From positions 135,798-199,797 of the forward strand of contig BCIJ01000022.1 of assembly GCA_001599935.1 (NCBI GenBank): a stretch of 64,000 nt of DNA, written 5' to 3'. Shown here one piece after another: positions 12,149 to 23,584 of the stretch. Each line of letters starts with the position of its first letter. Within the stretch, counting starts at the first letter, position 1. A program made the position numbers and the translations under genes. The stretch is from Holtermannia corniformis (lineage: Eukaryota > Basidiomycota > Tremellomycetes > Holtermanniales). The notes beneath the pieces are model-generated. The model worked only from the letters and a program-made list of their open reading frames with translations, searched no databases and was not told where the DNA came from.

Positions 12149-13060
12149 TGGCTTACTATCAGCAGCCACAGGCATCAACATCGTATGCGCCAGCTGCAAG
12201 CTCGTACCAGATCCTGCTGAGCAACCTGCCGTCCGACGTCGGCGCCGGCGACCTTTGCGTGCGTCGCTCGCGTCGAGATCGGTAGGTGCTAACGATCCAA
12301 CAGGAGCTCTTCCAGCATGCGATCCCAGGCGCACCCGTACAAGACGTCACAATCTTCCACAACGGTGCGCTTGTGCGGTGCCGAAAGACTACACGGCTGA
12401 CGAGGCTCAGACCGCGGGGTTTCGCTAGGCTATGCGCTGGCGTCGTTTGAGACGCTCGAGCAGGCTCAGGCCGCTCTGGAGCGCTACCACGGGATCTCTA
12501 TTGATCGCGGTGAGTGAGCGTATGCGGGCATAGCACGGCTGATAGCTCTCAGCGGCGCCTCTTCAGATCCAACATCTGCTCGCGCCCGGTTCAGGCCCAA
12601 TCGCCTCGACAGGTCCAGCCTTGACTCCCGTTGCGGCACCGGCACCGGCACCTGTACGAGCCCAACCGCGCCCGCAGACACAGAGCCTGCTGGCTCGACT
12701 CGGACCCCGAGCCGGAGGTGTTCACCACCCGCCTCCGACGCTCCCTCTAGCCCGTCGGCACAGTAGTGGTGGGATCCCAAAGAATTTCGCACAGTTGTCA
12801 CCGGTTGAGAAGCGTGCGGTGTGAGTCTGTCACTGGCGACGTGGCGATCACTGATCACGCGGTCTAGGTTGGCGGCTCGTCAAGCTGCCGCTGCGGCCAT
12901 GCCGAGACCGAAACCAAAGGCCAAGGCCAAGGGTGGACAAGCGCCCGGTGCGGCCCTGTTGGCCCGCCTGGGACCGAGCCAGACTCACGCACAGCGGACC
13001 AAAGCGACCAAACAGCGCATCAAGGCCAACTCGAGCCGGATGGACGTCGATGCGTCGTAG
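12149..13060 (+). CDS. RRM-domain RNA-binding protein
   Basis: A single RNA-recognition motif begins near residue 20. Beta-1/RNP2 reads YQILLSNLPSDVG, followed by ELFQHAIPGAPVQDVTIFHN. RNP1-like GVSLGYALASF and ETLEQAQAALERYHG close the domain. The rest is Pro/Ala/Gln-rich with a repeated SLLARLGP / ALLARLGP motif, a basic stretch (PRPKPKAKAKGG) and a Lys-rich end. This resembles the Aly/REF and FOP/Chtop class of mRNA-export RRM proteins, though the similarity is architectural only. Five exons are joined by introns of about 45 nt with good branch sites (GCTAAC). The gene starts only 150 bp after ENT3 ends, and its 3' end faces the double-RING gene 56 bp away. Confidence 0.75.
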
Positions 13061-13116
13061 ATGTAAACAAGGGATGCATGGCTATTGCTACATTTCACAA
13101 GACAATCGTTATTCGT

Positions 13117-14712
13117 TTACTCGCCGTGGATCCAGCCTTCATGGCGACAAGCCATACACCGGACCCAGACCCTGTCGTTGCCCAGTGTCTGATCCGGATC
13201 CCAATAGCCGCCACTGCGCGCCGCCATCTCGAGACAAGCGCGATGCCATCGATGGCCGCACGCCAACCGCGTAAACCTAGCTTCACCCTCGGGCTCTCGT
13301 TCTCGTTCTCGCTCACGCGCGGGGAAATAGCCCTGTTCAGCATGATAGATCGGGACCGTCGCGACTCGACTGTGACTGCGCGCAGAGACATCTTCGGGCG
13401 TATCGAGATCGCACGGCGCGAGATCACAGATCGGGCCATCGCACCGCCAGCCCAGAGTGCGCTCTTTCAGATCGAGCCATTGATCGAGCGTCAGCAGTTT
13501 GCGTGGCGGTGGTGGTTTGGCCGCGGGTCCGGGTCGGTCGGTGGGGAACGGGAATGTAAAGGTGAATGCTGGCGTGGGTTGTGCAGAGGCTGGAGGATGA
13601 TCGACGAGGATGGGCGTTGACGTCGAGTTGTCGCTGGGCACATTGGCCGAGGGTCCGGCTCCTGATGGCGGCGGCGCACCAGGAGGTCCCGGGATCCCCA
13701 ACGCAGCCTGTACCAACCTCGTAAACGTCATCATCATCGGGGGCCGAGCCTCTTCCCTCGCTGGCGCTTGCGCTGGCTCGGGCAGCATCGTTCCCGGACT
13801 CGTATGGATCGGAGCGCCCAAGATCACATTCGCAAACGCATCGGGAGCAGGCGGGGTACCAGGACGGGAATACGGCGTCGTGCGTGGCGTCGAGGTCCCA
13901 GAGGTGGTTGCTAATGGTCTGAACGGGCGATTCGGGTTGGGATCGAGGTTGGGGTTGGTGCGTGCGGGAGGGTCGTGGTTGGACAGCGTGTTGAGGGGAT
14001 CGAGGTGCATTCGGCAGGTTGGGCTGTGATGTTAGTGAATCGAGTGAAATAACAAGGGGACGCACCATGTGAGATGCGAACTAAACCATGGTTCAAGACA
14101 ATCGGCGTGAAACAGGTGATTGCACGGTAGAGCCTTGATTGCGCCCGCCTCGGCTTTGACCGCCACGCCCTCGAGACAGATCCCACAGTTCCACGCCTCG
14201 CCGCTCTCGGCCTCCCACACGGCATCGACCCTGCGCATGAGCCGTTCCTCGACATTCGGCAAGGACGCCAGGAGCTCTTTCGCTTTGGCCGGGTTGGACG
14301 CTGAGCGCGCGTCGGCGGGGATCCCACCGAACGGGATGTTGAAGAAGAGGAGGAGATCGGGCCCTGCGCCTGCGCCTGCGCGTGGAGGCCCCTGCTCCCG
14401 GTCCAGTCCAGCAGAAGGCGAATCAGGACGGAACTCGAAATGGAAAAAGGGGCCAGGCTGATGGTGCGGTGGTGGTGGTCGTCCTTGATCTGGATGTTGG
14501 ACCGGATCGGCGGTCGGTCCGGACTCGGGGTTGGGATGGGCTGCTTGCGTGTGGAATGGTTCTGTGGGTGCGAAAGGGAGGATGAAGGAGAAGACGGGTG
14601 GACGGGGTGGTGGTGCTGGATCGGGCGGCGGCGACGAAGCGGGTGGATCCGGCGGACGATCCGATACGGGCGCATCGCCTTGCGCCTGGTTTCCAGATCC
14701 TGTGTGGTCCAT
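13117..14712 (-). CDS. Double RING-finger protein, putative E3 ubiquitin ligase
   Basis: The N-terminal roughly 150 residues are Pro-rich and low-complexity. A canonical RING-H2 follows: CGICLEG, then LPCNHLFHADCLEPWF, then CPTC, the last created by splicing out an intron at about 14035-14077. A second Pro/Ser/Thr-rich linker leads to another Cys/His cluster near the C-terminus: WRCDGPICDLAPC, then LACGHRWHRACLEMAA, then RCMAC. This reads as a divergent second RING-H2. RING-H2 domains bind E2 enzymes, so ubiquitin ligase activity is the expected role. No membrane segment is visible. The ATG at 14712 directly follows an acceptor-like CAG, so a 5' UTR intron is possible. Confidence 0.72.
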
Positions 14713-15167
14713 CCTGATCACTGGGACTGATGTCAGCTCTGCTCGTACGGTCGAGACTGGGCGATGCAACAGACCTCGTGTTTCAACTTGTGCTCGTGCT
14801 GACTGATCGACCTGAGAGAGAAAGGACGGGTTCGGGTGTGGATGCCGAGTGCGACGGTGTGATAGGTAGTGTACGTCTGCGTGTACTGTGCTGTGCTGAG
14901 CTGTCGGTGCTGCCGTGTACGGGTGATGGTGCTACGCCGAGGTTGTAGCTGGTCGCCACCACTGCCGAGTTCCGTCACGTTCTAAATCCACCGCGATCTG
15001 GTGATATAGGCTTGCTCCGACCTCCACTTTGTTCTTGCTTGCACCCTGTAGCTGTATGCTAGCGAGAAAAGGCGCCAGAAACAGCCACAGGCTTGCGGTT
15101 CACACGCCTATCTTGTCAACCGAGCTTGCACCCACCGCACCTTCCCCTCCGCCGCAACGCAGCCAGC
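14713..15167. other. Divergent promoter region, double-RING / CGI121
   Basis: 455 bases between divergent start codons. A CAG acceptor lies right before the minus-strand ATG, with a likely 5' UTR intron upstream of it. No other element is recognised. Confidence 0.35.
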
Positions 15168-18100
15168 ATGGAGTCGTACACGCTCCCTCACATCCCCCAG
15201 TCGCTCGCAAGGATCCACATTGTACAATTCGATAACGTCCGCAACGCGCCCGAGATCCGGAAACGGCTGATTGCAGCTTCGGTCGCGCCGGACGATCAGC
15301 CAGGCGAGGATCTGCGCGCGCAGGTCGACGCCGCTTTCCTCGAGGGGAACATGGTGAGTGGTCGTATACTGTATGTGGGAGCTCTAGGACGCGAAGCTGC
15401 CTGTGTTGTTTCGAATGGAGCACCCGGCACTGGGCTCGAGCCCTGCGTCGACAGCTACATCCAGCTGGCTTGCGCGATAAAGCTTGCCTGGGTTCAAGCT
15501 CGGTGATAGCTTCTGCTACCGAGCTGCGCACAGACGTCGTATCGTCCTCGTGTACGGCTTGGTTCGCGCTACCGTTTCCCGCAGTCAAAGCTTTCACTCT
15601 AGCTTTGTCCTTGCGGGTAGACAGAGCCATTACGGTCTAGTGGTTCACCAGGCAAGCGGATGGTAGTCTTGGACGATCCCCGTCTAGGCTGCTGCGCTCA
15701 TTTGCTTGACCATGTCAGCATTAGAGTCATACGCACTCCCGTACTTTCGCAACCTAGTGGCTACAACGACTGAAGCCTGCGATCCGGCGCGCTTTCTGGC
15801 TTCCTACAAAAGACTGGTCAATGCCAGGCTTTCACGCAGCCAGCGTCTGGTGGCGTGGAAGCCGTTTCAAGCTGTTGGCGTCTGGAATACCCCTGCGTCA
15901 GAGTGTCCGCCAGTTGCGCCGAATACCGCAAGTACAGCTCAGACTGTGTAAGGCGCTGCTGGATCCCAGCAGCGCCCAATGCTTGACGGTAGCTGGCACT
16001 GTGATCAGTCGCATGGCAAACCTTTTGCGCTTGCGTGGAGTCGGGAGCATGTGATACATGATACATGATGCAGCTCCCGGCCAACTGCTAGCTTCTAGGT
16101 CTTCCGGACCGAGTCGACGACCACTCGACCAAGGTGTAGGATCGGCTGCGCGACGCTCCAGCTCTACTGCTGCAGTATGCCATGCCAAGTGTCGACAGCT
16201 GGAGGCTGTAGATAGCTACCGTGGTATCTGCAACGGTAGGTCGGCGCAGCAACCGAACGATCAGCAGTATCGCAAGGTAGTGTGGTACATACGCGGTGCA
16301 TGTCAGATGATGCCATCAGGCGAAGTGTCGTTGTGGCCCAGCGGACCGATCTGTGCCATGATCGCCACCGCATCATGACACATACGCCCCGGTGCGCGCC
16401 TAACATGCCCAGTCAGAACCAGCCTTTCGATCACGGTATCATCACCGCGTTCAAAGTTTATCAACGTCGATGATCGGTCAAGCGGGCTGGTCTGACTTGC
16501 AGGATCCTCCGTGCGGGACCCAACTAGCTGCACAGACGTACCCGCTTGGCCAGTGCACCACGTTAGCTGGCTTTGAACACTGCAATGGTGCCTCTAAAGG
16601 CTGACATGTGGCTGGTCATGTTGGGCGCATCTGCTCGTGTGTCATGCCAACGAACGTGTGGTGTCGCACCGAGCAAGACATGCCACTGGTTATATACTCG
16701 AACTGGCTTGGCGAGGTTAGATAGCATGGTGGTGTGGATGGTCACGCAAGTGCAACTGCTTGCGACGTCTTCGATCTGACCGTCAGCTGATCTGATGATC
16801 GCGAAGCGAGTCTTGAGTGACGCATCATCGGGCACAACTGCCGCAAGTCATCCCGTCTCCAACTCGAGAGTTGCAGAGGAGCTATTGATGATCCAGCTGC
16901 TGACGCAAGCGACCGGATATCGTTCGCAAGCCGTTGGGTTTGGTAAACAAGAGTGATCCTCGCAGCTATTGCACCTCACTATGTAGCTGGTCATGAGCTA
17001 CGGCAGTGGAAGCGAGGATGCGATTATCGCTTTCCAGTCAGACCGGATGCGTCCTGCGGCTTGACAAGGTAGGCGCGTCGCGTGCTTTGACTTGCAAGCA
17101 GACTGATTCCCTGCTCATCGAGTTACTGCAATGCGCCCCGTGCGGTAATGGTTATGGATATCAGCCTTGACATGCGCTGGCTTGCAGCAGCCTGTGCATC
17201 TGCTGATCGGCCCTGGTATCATGGAACGCAAAACATGTGGCCATCACTTTATTGAAGCGTCGTTGCTAGACGGTGGCGCTCGATAGCAGTGCACATGAGT
17301 TGCCGACTTGGCAATGACCGAGTGTGGATCAAGTCGGCAGTGTCGCCGTGTCTCGACGTTGGTGCGCCGACGTCTCGATCATACTTGACCGGCCTCCCTC
17401 CTGCAGCTCAACGCTTGCGATGCCAAAGCTCAACAAAATATGGGTTACGGCCCTCACTGGCATATCGAGACAAGGATCCGCCTTGAGCATGGCTGCCCAG
17501 AGCATGACTGCCCAGAGCATGACTGACTCGAGTCGTGAGACCCAAGGCACCTCTTCCGAAGGTAGTCTTGGCATAGGCCTGTGCCTCTTGCGTACTTTTC
17601 TTCGCGGCTGCGTCGGCGTGCGTATCGGACCTGCCTGTGACCGATCGGGAAAGTCGTGCTGGATGTTATTCCAGATATCATTGCGTCGTCGTACACATCT
17701 GCTAATTGCTGGCTGTCAACGTCTCATGAAGTCGGTTGTGATCGGCGTACATCGGACTGCAGGAACGGTGTCGCATCTCGATCGGTGCTCGTGATGATGC
17801 AATTGGTTGCGATTGCGTTACATTTGCTGAGAAACCCCAAGCGTGTCAGCTGGCGTCAGCTGTCGCGTGTTGGTCTGACAGCAGGCGCGGTTGAGCTGCT
17901 GCCAACCACTTTCCCACCTCATAATCAGTGAGTTTGCTGACATCAATCCCACAGCTCGCGAGCAGAGGACAATTACTGATCGCGATCCACCAAGCGCTCC
18001 TTGCGTGGTCTGGCGGGCGCGGGATCACCAAGACGGTGCACAGTGAGATCATGCACTGCTTGAGCATCGGTAACAACGTGTGTACGGCTTGGGATGCCGA

Positions 18101-18476
18101 ACGAGATCGGTTGCTGACTCTTGCAGATCACCGAGTCGATCAAGCGGCACGGTTTGTCAGACAGCACCACGTCGCTCGTCGCTGTGCACGTTACCGACGT
18201 GGCATCACCAACATCGACGTCCGAGGCTGCATACAAACTCTTTGCAAACGTCGTCGATGGCGACCTCGTACCACTGCTTGGACCCGACCGTGCTCTCGAC
18301 TGGAAGCGAATAGACAAGGTCAGTCGTATGCGCGCGAGTCGTGATCACGGTCTTTCAACACCCCGCAGATCTACAAGCTGAACGACCTCAAGCCGGTATC
18401 GCACGAGTCGCTGCTAGAGGACAAAGTGAGGGTCATCCAGACGAGTATCGCGATCAAGTCGGGAGCGGCGTTGTAG
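15168..18476 (+). CDS. CGI121: KEOPS complex subunit Cgi121
   Basis: Cgi121 (human TPRKB) is the small regulatory subunit of KEOPS. It binds the Bud32 kinase and brings tRNA to the complex for t6A37 modification. Four exons (186, 123, 192 and 108 nt) sum to 609 nt, or 202 residues, the usual size. Motifs: IHIVQFDNVRNAPEIRKRLI, then after the first intron QLLIAIHQALLAW, TKTVHSEIMHCLS, ITESIKRHGLSDSTTSLVAV and SLLEDKVRVIQTSIAIKS. The first intron (15354-17954) is 2601 nt. The other two are 49 and 50 nt. Because the long intron falls between two conserved blocks, automated annotation could easily split or lose this gene. Confidence 0.85.
15354..17954 (+). other. Unusually long intron (2601 nt) inside CGI121
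   Basis: The donor is ATG|GTGAGTGG (15353/15354) and the acceptor is ATCCCACAG|CTC (17954/17955), with a CTGAC branch sequence just upstream. A second copy of GTGAGT lies 27 nt before the acceptor (17928-17933). The last stretch of the insert therefore looks like a shortened normal intron, with donor, CTGAC and CACAG. The intron carries a three-copy 15-bp tandem repeat at about 17486-17530 and a gatacat duplication near 16051-16067. No coding potential beyond chance open frames was found. Confidence 0.78.
17486..17530. repeat. Three-copy 15-bp tandem repeat
   Basis: The unit agcatgactgcccag occurs as one copy with a single mismatch (17486-17500), one perfect copy (17501-17515) and a third copy diverging after 10 bases (from 17516). 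It lies within the long CGI121 intron. Confidence 0.7.
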
Positions 18477-18611
18477 CGTATGAGATTCTAGCTCGAGCAC
18501 GCGGCGGGTGCCTGCCACGTTGCGAAATGAATTGTTGCGACTCAGGCACGGCGCCATTCCAACGTCTGCGGGAAGCCTGGTCGAGCGAGTGGACAGGCTC
18601 AAGCGGACAGC

Positions 18612-20008
18612 ATGAGCGAGGCAAGCCGGGGCCGAGGTGGGCGTCGGGCCCTCGTTGGCGCCGCGATGGCGAGTTACCAGCGGCTGAAGAGCAGCCGGTT
18701 TGGTGTCGTGATCCTCAAAGGAGGACTGGCTTTCGCCCAGGTCGGTCTGGTCCAGGTCATGGTCTGGTGCTGATGGGACGATCCGTAGGTATCGGTGCTG
18801 ATCACGATGCTGATCCTGGCATCTGTACGACATGACGGTCGGCGCCAACTCGATCCCAGCCCCGCGTGCGGCCACACGCACCTGTTCATGGTCTGGATGA
18901 TCGTCAATGCCGTACGCTTGAGCGTATGCTGGGGCGTCAGTCTGTGGGTCGTGCATCGCGCCGCGAGGGCGTCGGTGAGCGAGCTGGTAGAGGCGGACGA
19001 GGTGCCGAGACATCATAGAGAGATGACGGGCTCGAGCTTTAGTTCGAGCTCGACGTTACTGGGCACGCCGATCGACAACTCTAGCTGTACGGTCGAGATG
19101 GCCTTGGCTGTGCCCAATGGAGGTGCGGAATGGTGCAACAAGCCGGTCGCGCGGGAGGATATCATAGAGCTTGCGTCTTTGCCTCGGCGCGCGGAGCAGC
19201 AACGACCGGGCCCGACGCCTCTGTCTGTACCGGCATCCCAAGCCGAACCCTCTTCTCAACCAAGCGATCCCACAAGTCCCGAGCTGGCATCCCGACTCGA
19301 CCGCGTCGCACCGCACCTTTCAACCGTGCTCGCGATCGTCTCCCTGACACTGTTCATCACCGGCAACATCCTGACACTGCGTCCGCTCCCCGCACGCGAC
19401 TCTACGACATGCAAGTCGGCCAGCCCGTATCTCTGGTGGGGCGTCATGAGCGTCACGGCCGTCGGTTGGTTCCTGTTAGCGCAGGTGGTGGTGCTCGTTG
19501 GCGTCGTAGGGATCGGAGGCAGTGCTGTGACTGTGAGTCGTGTGTGAACCCAAGTTGGTCAAGGCGCTGATGCTGCAGGCGCTGCTGAGAGCGCTGAGTT
19601 TGCTACCTGCTTTGCCCGTGCCGGAACCACCGAGAGAACCGCCTCCTGCACCGTTATCGCTCCGGGCGCTGAAAGAGCTCAAGCTTGCGCGCTACGTCCC
19701 AGCCGAATCGGGACTAGAGTCCGCGGCGGGACTGAGCGAGAGTATCGTGCTCTCGCGCGATCACGCGAGCTGCCTGGTGTGCTTGACCGACTATATCCCA
19801 GACGAGCTGGTACGCGTGCTGCCGTGCCAACACGCCTTTCATGTCCGTCTCTCGGTCTTGTCCTGGTCGATATGCGCTGATGCTCTGGCAGCCTACATGC
19901 ATCGACCCGTGGCTCGCCGGCAGCTCTGCGCGCTGTCCGGCCTGCAACACTCCGGTCGTCGTCGGCCTCGGACGTGTTTCATCCCATGAGCTTGAACCGT
20001 TGTCTTGA
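18612..20008 (+). CDS. Four-TM RING-H2 membrane protein, putative E3 ligase
   Basis: Four exons (129, 744, 264 and 117 nt) sum to 1254 nt, or 417 residues. Hydrophobic segments lie near residues 30-60 (FGVVILKGGLAFAQ then VSVLITMLILA), 75-105 (LFMVWMIVNAVRLSVCWGV), 225-245 (VLAIVSLTLFITGNILTL) and 260-290 (GVMSVTAVGWFLLAQVVVLV). A C-terminal RING-H2 is complete after splicing: CLVCLTDY, LPCQHAFH, PTCIDPWL, CPAC. A membrane-anchored ubiquitin ligase is the expected role; its target is unknown. I started at 18612 because this frame reads straight into TM1 and the exon lengths then add up. A later in-frame Met at 18666 is also possible. It begins 135 bp downstream of CGI121. Confidence 0.75.
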
Positions 20009-20594
20009 ATCTTTGTACAGTCATGGATCGCGCTCCCGGTGCACCCTCGTTCTCGCGTGGTCAGCGTGAACCCCCGTTTGTTTACAATCTCCCGTTTGCA
20101 TTCGTGGCAGTGGCACTGTGCTCGTCTTGACATGGCCCATTGGGTGGACCGCACCGGTTTTACTGTACCACTGCGAGCTCCACCGTCGCGACCTCGTCGT
20201 CACGATCGAGTGCATCCGAGAGAGAGTGGACAGACGATAGGTGAGTTTGCAACGGGCCGTAGACGCTGTGCACCGACGGCCACTCGGGTTGCTCGTTCAG
20301 GCAACCGACCGTTTGAGTGCAAAAACAAAGGGGTCCTCTGCCAACTTGCTCTCGCTCGGCTCTCGTTGGCAACTGTGCAACTGTAGAGCACGGCAGACTA
20401 GACGCCAGCACGGCGCTGACACTGCTCTCTCTCGTTCTTCCCTTGCCGACCTGCCACACCCTCCTTTGACTCGCCGACACACGGCCTCGCCCCTTCAGCC
20501 TACCCCTCACTGAACATCCACGACCACCCGTCAACCACTCTCGTTCCTTTCAGCGTACACTCGACTACAACCGGAGCCCAGCTTGACGGCACCA
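20009..20594. other. Upstream region of the membrane-protein gene at 20.6 kb
   Basis: 586 bases with no supported gene. The part nearest the start codon (about 20400-20590) is pyrimidine-rich on the plus strand (many CTCTC, CCTT and CCAC runs), which is common just upstream of fungal transcription starts. Confidence 0.35.
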
Positions 20595-22501
20595 ATGGTC
20601 GAGCACATCAACATTGGCCGGATCGGTCTGGCTGGAGGCGTAAAGAGGCATGACCACGCCAAGCGGGGTGAGTCGGCCCTGTGAGGGGTGTATGTCGGTG
20701 TGACCGCGAGATCACGCTGGTACCGTCGACTGCATCCTGCCGCCATCCACTGCTCAAACTGACCGTCCCAGCGTGCGACCTCGCCTCTGGCGGTCTGTAC
20801 AAGTACCCGGCCGCAACCGACACGGTCGACGCCTCGAAGAAAATCACCATCACCTGGGACTCGACGTGCCCCATCACATCGTCAAACGTCGACATCTACC
20901 TCTACCAGCCCTCTTCCAGCAGCGGCTACATCCATGGCTGGTCTGCCGTCCCGTTCAGCGCCGGTACTTACGACGTTACGTTTGAGCCGAAATGGTGGAA
21001 CTCGACAACCGAGGCCACGCTTCAGCTCTCGATCCTCGAAGCCGGTGCTTCGAGCTTCATGACGAGCTCGCCCGCAGGCCCAGTGTTCAAAGTCACTTAC
21101 CCGGCTAGTGCGCTTGCCGCGCTCACCTCGACTTCGGTCGCGTCTGGGGCATCGGCCGCCGCGACGTCGGCAGAGCCAGTGTTCCAACAGTACTCGAACC
21201 CGAAACCTTCCGGTCTCCCCGCAGGCTCTCTTGCTGCCGCCATTGTCGTACCCGTCTTGGCCGTTCTCATCGCCATTGGCGTCTACGTCCGGTTCGCACG
21301 CATGAAGGAGGCCGAGAAGCGCAAGCGCTGGTCGGCCGCGATCGATCGTCGCATGTCGACGATTTCCCAAGACTGGCGCTCGGCTTCGGTCCACGGCAGC
21401 ATCAACCCGGGTGCTGCCGGTGGTCGGCCATCGATGCAGTCGAACCGTCAGACCCGCGCTTCATCCTACATGGGTCGCACCTCATCCACCTATGCCGTTG
21501 AGAACAACATGGCTGGCACCGGTGCCGGTGGACGGACCCGCGGTGGTCTGCGGCCCGACGGGTCCGCACCCGAGATGCGCCAGATCAACACGGACCCGAC
21601 GATGCGCAACTCGCTCTTTGCGCCCGGCGAGCGCGTCTCGCGCGTCTCGTTTGCTGAAAACGCTCGCACGTCGCGCGTCTCGTTCGGTGACGCTCTGCGT
21701 CCGACAATGTCCAACCTGTCCGGCAGCGCCGGTGCCGCCGTCGGCTCAAAGGGTCCTGCCTCGCGATCGGCAACCAACCTGACGACGCCGGAACGCCTGC
21801 GCTCCTCGATCCTCAACCGCAACTCGTCGGCTATCGACGATGACGACCTGGCCGTTGTTTCCCCTAGCCAGGCCGCCGGTCCGTTTACGTATGACGACAA
21901 GGACGTGCGCAGGCTCAGTATGAAGGGCAAGACTGGTAAGAAGATTGCGCGCAAGAGCGTCGGAGACTGGGAAGGCCGCGCCAGCGTCGATGACTTTAGG
22001 AACGCAGAGGGGGTCCGTGGCAGCGTTGATGAGCTGCGCGAGATGGAGGCTGTGATGCGTGAGTGGTCTGTGTGTATCACTGAATCAATGCTCATCTGTC
22101 AATCACTAGTCATGCGCCGCTCAAAGGCCATGTCGCAGTACTCGATCCCGGCCGAACCTTCGCCACCTCCCTCTGGTTCGGCGTACTCTGCCGCCGACGA
22201 CACGAACCAGATGGAAGAGCTCGCTCTCCCTGCTCAGCCCGCGACCGCCATGCGCCCATCATCACCCATGGGCATGGCCCTCCCCTCGGCCTCACTCTCG
22301 CCCGACGAAATGCTAGCCGCGTACGCCGCCGCTCGCCGCAACGGTCCCGTCGGCGCCGCACTCGAGCCCGCCGCCCAGACCGACGCATCCAGGCTCTCTG
22401 TAGCGTCCAACAACCCGTTCCGCGCATCAATGCTCTCACAGGGTAACTCTGAAGCAAGCTACTACTCGACCGATACCCCCGGTACCGGCAAAGCTCAGTG
22501 A
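20595..22501 (+). CDS. Single-pass membrane protein with Kre9/Knh1-like ectodomain
   Basis: Three exons (73, 1287 and 392 nt) sum to 1752 nt, or 583 residues. Residues about 30-130 form an extracellular-type domain (KITITWDSTC, VDIYLYQP, GTYDVTFEPKWWNSTTEATL, GPVFKVTY) resembling the Ser-Thr-rich Kre9/Knh1-like domain. A Ser/Ala-rich stalk leads to one TM segment (AAAIVVPVLAVLIAIGVYV). The basic juxtamembrane motif KRKRWSAAIDRRMSTISQDW follows, then a long Ser/Arg-rich cytoplasmic tail with repeated RVSRVSF-like phosphosite motifs. I recall this arrangement from uncharacterised basidiomycete proteins; no function is established. The second intron (22059-22109, 51 nt) is in frame and stop-free, so it could be missed. 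The short first exon from 20595 lacks a typical signal peptide and is the least certain part. Confidence 0.7.
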
Positions 22502-22935
22502 CCAGTGTCTTTTTCTCCACCATTTGTTCTTATAGTGTTTTCTTTTTCCCGTTTCTGAAAGAGTCCCCCCTGGGGCGGGGCTCGTCCGCTCGTTTGGCTT
22601 GGTTTGGCTCGGCGTTTGGCTGGTGGGCGGGCGGGGCCGAATGCTGCGAGATGCATCTGTATTTGCTCTTACCTTGGTACAGCCGGATGATCGGCTGTTT
22701 GCCTGTGATTTTGCTGCTCATAGCGGCGACACTGCGTCTCGCCGTGTTATGGTAATGATCCCTTGCAACACACTAGCCTGGCACGGTAACAGGTGCATGA
22801 TTCACTATCAACTAGGCAATACAAGGCGTCTATCCGGTCGTATGATACAAACAGAACCACGGCGGAAAGTCTATAAGTTTGCACAGCTGTGGCGGACCCG
22901 CGACAATCAACGAGCCTTGCAGGCTTCTTCGATGC
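22502..22935. other. Convergent 3' intergenic region
   Basis: 434 bases between two convergent genes. T-rich tracts just after the plus-strand stop (for example tctttttctcc and ttttctttttcc, 22507-22550) are typical of fungal 3' UTRs. No gene is supported. Confidence 0.4.
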
Positions 22936-23387
22936 CTAGCCTAGCGTCAGCGACTGGACGAGAACGGTTAGAGCCGACGCACGAGTGTACTCTGTCATGG
23001 CAAGCACGACTTCTTCGCCCGGGAACAGGCCTTGGAGTTCTTCATCGACGCACTGGGCGCAGGCTTCTACATGCCATCCTCAGCATGGTGATCTCACTGC
23101 GAGAGAGAGAGACGTACGGGTCGCGGCGAGTCCGAGTTGAGAGCACAGCGCCTCCTCTTCAGACCTTGCGCCCGTCACTTGTTGGACCCCGCATAGGGCT
23201 TCGCATGCTGGTGGGTGGGAGGCGGCGCGGGCTCGTGCAAACACGGCGCGGTGGTTGGCATATGATGGGAGGGGTGCTGCATTGATGGATCAGTGAGGTG
23301 GTGGCCTGCGCTGCGCGGTGCACACTTACATGCCAGAGTGGCAGGCAGACTCAAGCTGAGAACGGCGAGGACGAGAGTGAGCTTCAT
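22936..23387 (-). CDS. Small secreted cysteine-containing protein
   Basis: Starts with a clear signal peptide (MKLTLVLAVLSLSLPATLA). Two introns, 23277-23329 (53 nt) and 23067-23117 (51 nt), must be removed. The mature part is then an open chain of about 95 residues with five Cys: CEALC, ALCSQLG and a CAQC pair, ending LVQSLTLG. Cys pairs spaced like this occur in fungal small secreted proteins. I do not recognise the family and would not call it an effector without further data. The conservative reading of both splice sites gives one uninterrupted frame, which supports the model. Confidence 0.6.
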
Positions 23388-23584
23388 TGCAAGTGTAAAG
23401 AGAAGAGTCGACGAGACGGTGGTGCAGACGCCCTCACCACCGGTCATTACAGCTCAAGTGGCCGACCGCAGCGCTGTTCATTGTTGTCTTGCATGGGGTG
23501 GGATCGAACCATCGTAATCTGTGCCTGTGCGCTAGCTTGATCCGCGAGCCAAAGCCTAACGGTGAGCGCGTGTCCGAACACGAG

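Noticed and set aside
23495..23530. tRNA-like B box (ggttcgatccc on the minus strand)
   Set aside because: The T stem has a mismatch, and no matching acceptor stem or A box is found at the right distance.
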